Shown: piece after piece, positions 59,254 to 64,000 of the stretch
Layout: every line of letters begins with the position of its first letter
Position numbering within the stretch: the stretch's first letter is position 1
DNA from: Dermatobacter hominis
Lineage (GTDB): Bacteria > Actinomycetota > Acidimicrobiia > Acidimicrobiales > Microtrichaceae
DNA length: 64,000 nucleotides
Assembly (NCBI RefSeq): GCF_020715685.1
Contig: NZ_CP085840.1
Coordinates: 3,720,001 to 3,784,000, forward strand
Reading direction: 5' to 3'
Notes under the pieces: model-generated
The model's database searches: none
The model's input: the letters and a program-made list of their open reading frames with translations, nothing else
Told to the model about the DNA's origin: nothing
Made by a program: the position numbers and the translations under genes

Positions 59254-59748
59254 TCAGCCGGAGCGGGCCGGGTCGAGCGCCGTGCGGTCGAAGCCGCGCG
59301 GCGCCGCGCCGGGGCCGACCTCGGCGACGACGGAGTGCACGTCCAGGCGCTCGCCGCAGTGCGTGCAGGTGGGGACGGCCTCGGTGAGCTCGCCGCAGCT
59401 GCGGTGGCGGACCTCGAGCGGCGGCCCGTCGGGAGCCGCCCAGCGGTCGCCCCACTGCCGCATCGCCGTGACGACCTGCCAGAGGTCGCGACCCTTCTCG
59501 GTCAACCGGTACTCCGACCGCGGCGGGTGGTCCTGGTAGGGGACCCGGACGAGCACGCCGTTGTCGACCAGGTGGATCAGCCGCTGGTTGAGGACGTTGC
59601 GGGAGATGCCCAGGCGGTCCTGGAAGTCGTCGAAGCGCGTGACGCCGAGGAAGGCGTCACGCACGATGAGGAGGCTCCACCACTCGCCCACGACCTCGAG
59701 GCACTGGGCCACGGAGCAGTGCATGTCCTCGAAGCTGGTCCGGCGCAC
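59254..59748 (-). CDS. HxlR-family (MarR-like) transcriptional regulator with zinc-ribbon-like tail
   Basis: 164 residues from a GTG. HCSVAQCLEVVGEWWSLLIVRDAFLGVTRFDDFQDRLGISRNVLNQRLIHLVDNGVLVR is the HxlR winged helix, with PPRSEYRLTEKGRDLW in the wing. The C-terminal part has RSCGELTEAVPTCTHCGER, a C-x(n)-C-x2-C pattern suggesting metal or thiol sensing. HxlR proteins commonly respond to reactive electrophiles through Cys. Located 92 bp before the MFS exporter on the same strand. A later Met (MHCSVA) is an alternative start. Confidence 0.88.
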   Translation of the reverse strand: MRRTSFEDMHCSVAQCLEVVGEWWSLLIVRDAFLGVTRFDDFQDRLGISRNVLNQRLIHLVDNGVLVRVPYQDHPPRSEYRLTEKGRDLWQVVTAMRQWGDRWAAPDGPPLEVRHRSCGELTEAVPTCTHCGERLDVHSVVAEVGPGAAPRGFDRTALDPARSG

Positions 59749-59760
59749 GCGGTCACCGTA

Positions 59761-59779
59761 GTGAGTTCTTTCATAGAAC
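59761..59779 (-). promoter_or_regulatory. Candidate HxlR auto-operator
   Basis: GTGAGTTCTTTCATAGAAC, holding the perfect inverted repeat GTTCT-TTCAT-AGAAC, lies 12 bp upstream of the HxlR start in an AT-rich island. Similar to 59180-59198 before the exporter. Confidence 0.5.
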
Positions 59780-59882
59780 GCAATGCTCGGGCCGGTGTTC
59801 CAGGAGGGGGTGCGCCCAGGACGGGGTGCGCGGAGGACCGGCTTCGGGCACGGCCAGGACCGGCGCCGGCCGGGGCGGTCGG

Positions 59883-61646
59883 TCAGGCGACGGGGTCGGC
59901 GGCGACGCGGCCGGCGCGCACGTCGGGCGCCGGTGTCGGATCGGGCGAGTAGGCCGGTCGCCCGTGCGGCTGCATGCCCCGGTCGGCGAAGTACTGGTGC
60001 AGCAGCTGGATGGCGATCGAGCCCTCGCCGACCGCGGAGGCGACGCGCTTCACGGCGCCGTGGCGCACGTCGCCGGCCGCGAACACGCCCGGCATGCTCG
60101 TCTCGAGGAGGAGCGGCCGCCGCTCGAGCGGCCAGGCGCCGTCGTCGGGGACGTCCTGTCCCGTGAGGATGAAGCCCTGCTGGTCGCGCTCGACCGCATC
60201 GGGGAGCCACTCGGTGCACGGCTGCGCGCCGATCAGCAGGAACAGCCCGTGGGCATCGACCGTCGAGCGCTCGCCGGAGTCCCGGTCCTCGAGCACGAGG
60301 TGCTCCAGGCGTCCCTCGCCGCCCCCGCCGACCACCTCGGTCCGCGCCAGCACGTCGATGTTGTCGGTCGCCTCGATCTGGCGGACGAGGTACTCCGACA
60401 TCCCGGCCCGGAGCGATCCGGCGCGCACCACGAGGGTCACCCGCTTGGCGTACCTCGACAGGTGCAGCGCGGCCTGGCCGGCGGAGTTGGCGCCGCCGAC
60501 GATGTACGCGTCGCCGCCGGTCATCGACGACGCCTCGGAGGTCGAGCTGCCGTAGTAGACGCCCGCGCCAGTGAGCGCCTCGAGCTCGGGGACGCCGATC
60601 CGCCGGTAGCTGGCGCCCATCGTGAGGAGCACCGCCCCCGCCCTGATCGTCCCGCCCTCGGACAGCGTGAGGACCACGTGGTCGCCGTCGCGCTCGATGC
60701 CGGTGACTTTCTGCATGAAGGCGAAGTCGGCGCCGAACACCCAGGCCTGGTTGTAGGCGCCCTGCGCGAGCCGGCGGCCGCTGATGCCGCGGGGGAAGCC
60801 GAGGTAGTTGCGGATCAGCGAGCTCGACGTCGCCTGGCCCCCGACGCCGCCCTGGTCGACGACGAGCGTGCCGAACCCCTCCGACGCGCCGTACACCGCG
60901 GCCGAGAGCCCGGCCGGGCCGGCGCCGACGATCACGACGTCGAGCTCGACCTGCTCGAGGTTGGCCGGCGTCGGCGACCCGGCCGCCTCGGCGATCTCGA
61001 GGTTGGTCGGGTCCTGCAGCACCTGGCCGTTCGGGAACACGATGAGCGGGAGCTGCGGCGCCTCGCCGGCCCGCTCGACGAGCTGGCGGCCCTCGGTCGA
61101 GTCGGCCAGGCAGAAGTGGTGCGCGATCGCGCACTGCTGGAGGACCTCGCGCAGCTCGTGGGCACGTCCGGACCACGTCTCGCCGACGATGTGGACGGTG
61201 TAGGGGGCGGCGCGCTGGGACTCCGCCCAGTCGAGGAGCAGGCCCGACATGGTCTGGTGGAACAGCTCGTCGGGCGACTCCGCCGGGCGCAGCACGTAGT
61301 GGTCGAAGCGGCCGTGGGAGATGCCCTCGAAGATCGCCTCGCCCGACGCCTTCTGGCCCCAGTCGCCGTAGGAGATCAGCAGGCCGCGCATCGATCGGGG
61401 GTGGAGCCGCCGCACCTCTGTCAGGAAGTCGCTGCCCGTCATGCCCGACAGCCACTGCGCAGCGAGGACGAGCGCGACGTCGTGGCCGTCGGCGGCGAAC
61501 GCCTCGAGCTGCTCCCGGGCCTCGATCGGCGAACGCAGGCACACGACGGTGTAGTGGCGGCCGTAGCGGTCGTGGAGCTCGCGCTCCACGTCGCACAGCC
61601 CGGTGGGGTCGTCGTCGACGGCGAGCAGGACAGGCGGCGCGGCCAT
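59883..61646 (-). CDS. Receiver / thioredoxin-like / thioredoxin-reductase-like fusion flavoprotein
   Basis: 587 residues in three parts. About 1-130 is a response-regulator-like receiver domain (VLLAVDDDPTGLCDVERELH, with an Asp-rich opening). About 150-225 is a thioredoxin/glutaredoxin-like domain (HFCLADSTEGRQLVERAGEA, LPLIVFPNGQVLQDP). About 235-550 is a pyridine-nucleotide:disulfide-type flavoprotein with VVIVGAGPAGLSAAVYGASEG (FAD), AYIVGGANSAGQAALHLSRY (NADPH) and PGVFAAGDVRHGAVKRVASA. The CxxC redox pair of thioredoxin reductase is missing: the segment reads GGQATSSSLIRNYLGFP. It may use another acceptor under phospho-signal control. The ATG at 61646 is preferred to a GTG three codons upstream. 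Confidence 0.88.
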   Translation of the reverse strand: MAAPPVLLAVDDDPTGLCDVERELHDRYGRHYTVVCLRSPIEAREQLEAFAADGHDVALVLAAQWLSGMTGSDFLTEVRRLHPRSMRGLLISYGDWGQKASGEAIFEGISHGRFDHYVLRPAESPDELFHQTMSGLLLDWAESQRAAPYTVHIVGETWSGRAHELREVLQQCAIAHHFCLADSTEGRQLVERAGEAPQLPLIVFPNGQVLQDPTNLEIAEAAGSPTPANLEQVELDVVIVGAGPAGLSAAVYGASEGFGTLVVDQGGVGGQATSSSLIRNYLGFPRGISGRRLAQGAYNQAWVFGADFAFMQKVTGIERDGDHVVLTLSEGGTIRAGAVLLTMGASYRRIGVPELEALTGAGVYYGSSTSEASSMTGGDAYIVGGANSAGQAALHLSRYAKRVTLVVRAGSLRAGMSEYLVRQIEATDNIDVLARTEVVGGGGEGRLEHLVLEDRDSGERSTVDAHGLFLLIGAQPCTEWLPDAVERDQQGFILTGQDVPDDGAWPLERRPLLLETSMPGVFAAGDVRHGAVKRVASAVGEGSIAIQLLHQYFADRGMQPHGRPAYSPDPTPAPDVRAGRVAADPVA

Positions 61647-61704
61647 GCGGGGCACTCTACGTTCCCTGCCGCGTCGACGACCCGGAGTTCGCCATGGCCT
61701 CCGG

Positions 61705-62529
61705 TCAGTCCAGCCCCAGGCGCCGGGAGTCGTCGCGGAACCGGGTCACCCAGTCCTCCGACACGCCGTCGGCCTGGCGCTTCATCGGTCCGTGGCCACC
61801 GTCGGGCTCGGGCGGGTCGATCCCGAGGCCGTCGAGCACCCGGCCGACCGTGGCGGCTCGCGAGCCGATGAACTCCTCGTACACCACGCGGATCGGCTCG
61901 CGCCCCGTGGCGTGGAACCACTCCTCCCACCGAGCGTCCCACCGGTGCAGGTCGTCGACGAGGAACCGCAGCGCCCGGTGGTCGTACTCGACGTCGCGGC
62001 GGCCGTCGGGTGCCTCGGCGGCGGTGCGCCACTGCTGGGTCTGGATCGCCTTCCACAGCGACACGGCCTGGGCGACCTTGTCGCGGCGGCGCACGAACAC
62101 GATCTTGAGGTCGGGGAACACCTCGTCGAGCGCCTCGGTGAACGTGAGGTCGCCGAGCCCGTCGAGCTCGGCGATGCGGGCCCGGAAGTCGTCGAAGTAG
62201 TTCCACATCATCTTGGCGCCGAACACGCCGTTGGGCGTCGTGCCGCGGTGCACGACGTAGTCGAACCACCCGGCGAAGTCGCCGGGCTGCTCGGGCACGC
62301 CGGGGTCGAGCGGGGCCAGGCGGTCGGCGATGTCGGCCGCCTCGGGCTGCAGGAAGTACTGGCGGGGCTGGCGCGGCAGGCCGGTCGAGCGCAGCGACTC
62401 GAAGAACTCGTCGGGCACACCGGCGACGTCGGTGCCCTTGAGCAGCTCGCACAGGAGCGTGCTGCCGCTGCGCTGCGTCGCGCACACCAGGTACGCGGTG
62501 CCCTCCACCCTCGGATGCCTGCCGCTCAC
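61705..62529 (-). CDS. Stf0-family sulfotransferase
   Basis: 274 residues. YLVCATQRSGSTLLCELLKG is the 5'-phosphosulfate-binding loop of PAPS sulfotransferases, and KIVFVRRRDKVAQAVSLWKAIQTQQW is the 3'-phosphate site. DEFFESLRSTGLPRQPRQYF and NGVFGAKMMWNYFDDF match the Stf0 (trehalose 2-sulfotransferase) family. It transfers sulfate from PAPS to a sugar or lipid acceptor, which is unknown here. The GTG start has GGAGGAGGGTGAC upstream. Divergent from a sulfatase gene with only 53 bp between starts. Confidence 0.9.
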   Translation of the reverse strand: MSGRHPRVEGTAYLVCATQRSGSTLLCELLKGTDVAGVPDEFFESLRSTGLPRQPRQYFLQPEAADIADRLAPLDPGVPEQPGDFAGWFDYVVHRGTTPNGVFGAKMMWNYFDDFRARIAELDGLGDLTFTEALDEVFPDLKIVFVRRRDKVAQAVSLWKAIQTQQWRTAAEAPDGRRDVEYDHRALRFLVDDLHRWDARWEEWFHATGREPIRVVYEEFIGSRAATVGRVLDGLGIDPPEPDGGHGPMKRQADGVSEDWVTRFRDDSRRLGLD

Positions 62530-62582
62530 GTCACCCTCCTCCGATCCGTGCGGCGCGGACCGGGACGTAGGCTCGTCCCGGT

Positions 62583-63890
62583 ATGACGCCGCCGAACGTC
62601 CTGTACCTGCACTCCCACGACACCGGCCGGTACGTCCAGCCCTACGGGCACCAGGTGCCGACGCCGAACATCCAGCACCTCGCCGACCAGGGCGTCCTCT
62701 TCCGGCAGGCGTTCTGCTCCGCGCCCGTGTGCTCGGGCTCCCGGGCCGCCCTGCTCACGGGCCAGTCGACACACGCGACCGGCATGCTCGGGCTGGCCCA
62801 CCGCGGCTACCGGCTGACCCACCCCGACCGCCACGTCGTCCACGTGCTCCGGGACCACGGGTACTGGTCCGGGCTCATCGGCGAGCAGCACGTGTCGGCC
62901 GACCCCGCCGACGTCGGCTACGACCACGTCGAGGAGCTCGACAGCACCAAGGTGCGCGACGTCGCGCCGGCTGCGACCCGCCTCATCGCTGAGCGGGTGT
63001 CGACGGACCGGCCGTTCTTCCTCTCGGTGGGCTTCTTCGAGACGCATCGGGAGTACTTCGAACCCTCCTCGATCAGGGACGCCCTGTACTCGCGCCCGCC
63101 CGACGGCATCGTCGACACGCCCGCCACCCGACGCGATGTTGCGGCGTTCAAGGCGAGCGCCCGTTCGCTGGACCAGGGGGTCGGCGCGGTGCTCGAAGCG
63201 CTCGAGGAGCACCACCTCGCCGACCGGACGCTCGTGATCCTCACGACCGACCACGGGCTCGCCTACCCCGACGCCAAGGCCACGATGTTCGACCGCGGCA
63301 TCGGCGTGATGCTCGTCCTGCGTGGCCCCGGCGGCTTCGTCGGCGGACAGGTCCGCGACGCCCTCGTGTCGCAGCTCGACATCTACCCCACGATCTGCGA
63401 CGTCGTCGGCATCGAGCGACCGGAGTGGCTCGAGGGCGAGTCGCTGGTCCCGCTCGTGACGGGGCAGGTCGAGTCGGTCCGCGACGAGGTGTTCGCCGAG
63501 GTGACCTACCACGCCGCGTACGAACCGCAGCGGGCGATCCGGACCGATCGCTTCAAGTACATGCGGCGCTTCGACGCCGACCACCGGGGGCGGGTGCTCG
63601 CCAACCTCGACGACGGGCCGACGAAGGACGTCCTGCTCGCCGCGGGCTGGGGCGAGGTCGAGCCGCCGGCCGAGGCGCTCTACGACCTCGTGCTCGATCC
63701 GGCGGAGGGCACGAACCGCATCGACGACCCCGCCCTGGCCGACGTGCTGGCTGACCTGCGGGCCCGGCTCCGGGACTGGATGGAGCGCACCGGTGACCCC
63801 CTCCTGCGGGGCCCGGTCCCGCCGGCTCCCGGCACCCAGACGAACAGCGTCGACCAGGTGTCGCCGAGCGAGCCGACCACCTCGCACTGA
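62583..63890 (+). CDS. Type I (formylglycine) sulfatase
   Basis: 435 residues. PNVLYLHSHDTGRYVQPYGH starts the alkaline-phosphatase-like fold. The formylglycine signature is APVCSGSRAALLTGQ (Cys near residue 50): the pattern C-x-P/A-x-R has Gly at the third position. FFLSVGFFETHREYF, TLVILTTDHGLAYPDAKATMF (metal site) and EALYDLVLDPAEGTNRIDDP follow, in the N-sulfoglucosamine sulfohydrolase-like group. No signal peptide, so possibly cytosolic. It hydrolyses a sulfate ester or sulfamate. Divergent from the sulfotransferase: the two may control sulfation of the same compound. Confidence 0.9.
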   Translation: MTPPNVLYLHSHDTGRYVQPYGHQVPTPNIQHLADQGVLFRQAFCSAPVCSGSRAALLTGQSTHATGMLGLAHRGYRLTHPDRHVVHVLRDHGYWSGLIGEQHVSADPADVGYDHVEELDSTKVRDVAPAATRLIAERVSTDRPFFLSVGFFETHREYFEPSSIRDALYSRPPDGIVDTPATRRDVAAFKASARSLDQGVGAVLEALEEHHLADRTLVILTTDHGLAYPDAKATMFDRGIGVMLVLRGPGGFVGGQVRDALVSQLDIYPTICDVVGIERPEWLEGESLVPLVTGQVESVRDEVFAEVTYHAAYEPQRAIRTDRFKYMRRFDADHRGRVLANLDDGPTKDVLLAAGWGEVEPPAEALYDLVLDPAEGTNRIDDPALADVLADLRARLRDWMERTGDPLLRGPVPPAPGTQTNSVDQVSPSEPTTSH

Positions 63891-63968
63891 GGGCACCGCG
63901 GAGCGGGCGAGCGCCATGTCACTTTCTAGCCCGGAACTCCGATGGGTCAGGTCAGCAATCCGGGCGGC

Positions 63969-64000
63969 TCAGCCGTAGGCCGCCGCCTGCTGCCGGTACA
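63969..64000 (-). CDS. 3' end of an unknown gene (partial)
   Basis: Reading into the window from the right edge on the minus strand gives YRQQAAAYG and a TGA stop. Only nine codons are visible, so nothing can be said of function; even its being coding rests on the clean frame and its position behind a 78-bp gap after the sulfatase. Confidence 0.35.
   Translation of the reverse strand, partial: YRQQAAAYG

Noticed and set aside
59577-59783. 68-codon frame beginning MRSMKELTTV before the HxlR gene
   Set aside because: It runs in a shadow frame of the HxlR domain and has no motif or ribosome site.

Overview
The window is chromosomal DNA from a very GC-rich actinobacterium. Almost every third codon position is G or C, GTG starts are common, and most adjacent same-strand genes overlap by 4 bp (ATGA or GTGA). 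The gene mix (F420-type LLM oxidoreductase, ECF sigma factor with a SnoaL tail, DinB/DUF664 proteins, DUF2231, DUF2252, steroid-type P450, Ku with a lysine-rich tail) fits Actinomycetota. A lineage such as Acidimicrobiia is plausible, but the sequence alone cannot prove it. No rRNA, tRNA, CRISPR array, insertion sequence or phage gene was seen. Large antisense reading frames are everywhere and are GC artefacts.

Layout. 1-6.6 kb: small metabolic genes (methyltransferase, fused MFS-type/spermidine-synthase-like protein, an ECF41-like sigma factor divergent from a carboxymuconolactone decarboxylase-like gene with a recognisable ECF41-type promoter, LLM oxidoreductase, a truncated P-loop gene, DinB protein, gluconokinase). 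6.6-10.1 kb: an XRE/DUF2975 pair facing an end-joining operon of ku, which carries a frameshift, and a LigD-type phosphoesterase-polymerase without a ligase domain. 10.1-21.6 kb: secreted esterase, PhzF, small proteins, DUF2231, phosphoesterase, metallo-beta-lactamase-fold protein, flavin proteins, glycosyltransferase, TetR, cytochrome P450, NAD(P)-binding protein. 21.8-26.7 kb: 50-residue membrane peptide, ECF sigma/anti-sigma-like pair, Tad-type pilin-like proteins, a secreted Thr-rich protein. 26.7-30.1 kb: a complete quaternary-amine (osmoprotectant) ABC transporter closed by a perfect 16-bp hairpin. 30.2-34.1 kb: conserved hypotheticals, a GH16-like protein, and a thioesterase-thiolase pair. 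34.2-38.1 kb: AraC regulator, glyoxalase-fold protein and a drug-resistance-type UvrA paralogue.

38.2-41.4 kb holds a TetR gene with a palindrome touching its start codon. It is followed by a 737-residue molybdopterin enzyme whose cluster cysteines, metal-ligand cysteine, Asp and Trp residues line up with the active site of acetylene hydratase. 42.5-52.2 kb is a nitrate-assimilation locus: nirB-nirD, a uroporphyrinogen-III-synthase/OmpR-type regulator fusion, narK, an Fe-S/membrane-anchor fusion and a cytoplasmic nitrate reductase. Its makeup suggests quinol-fed nitrate reduction coupled to NAD(P)H-dependent nitrite reduction. 52.2-64 kb carries two drug-type MFS exporters (one behind an HxlR regulator with matching candidate operators), a SulP anion transporter, DUF2252, DinB, a receiver/thioredoxin-like/flavoprotein fusion, and a divergent sulfotransferase-sulfatase pair.

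A structural signal that no gene explains is that several unrelated genes have a short tandem duplication lying exactly on the stop codon. In two of them (metallo-beta-lactamase-fold protein and UvrA paralogue) the two copies differ only by TGA versus CGA.
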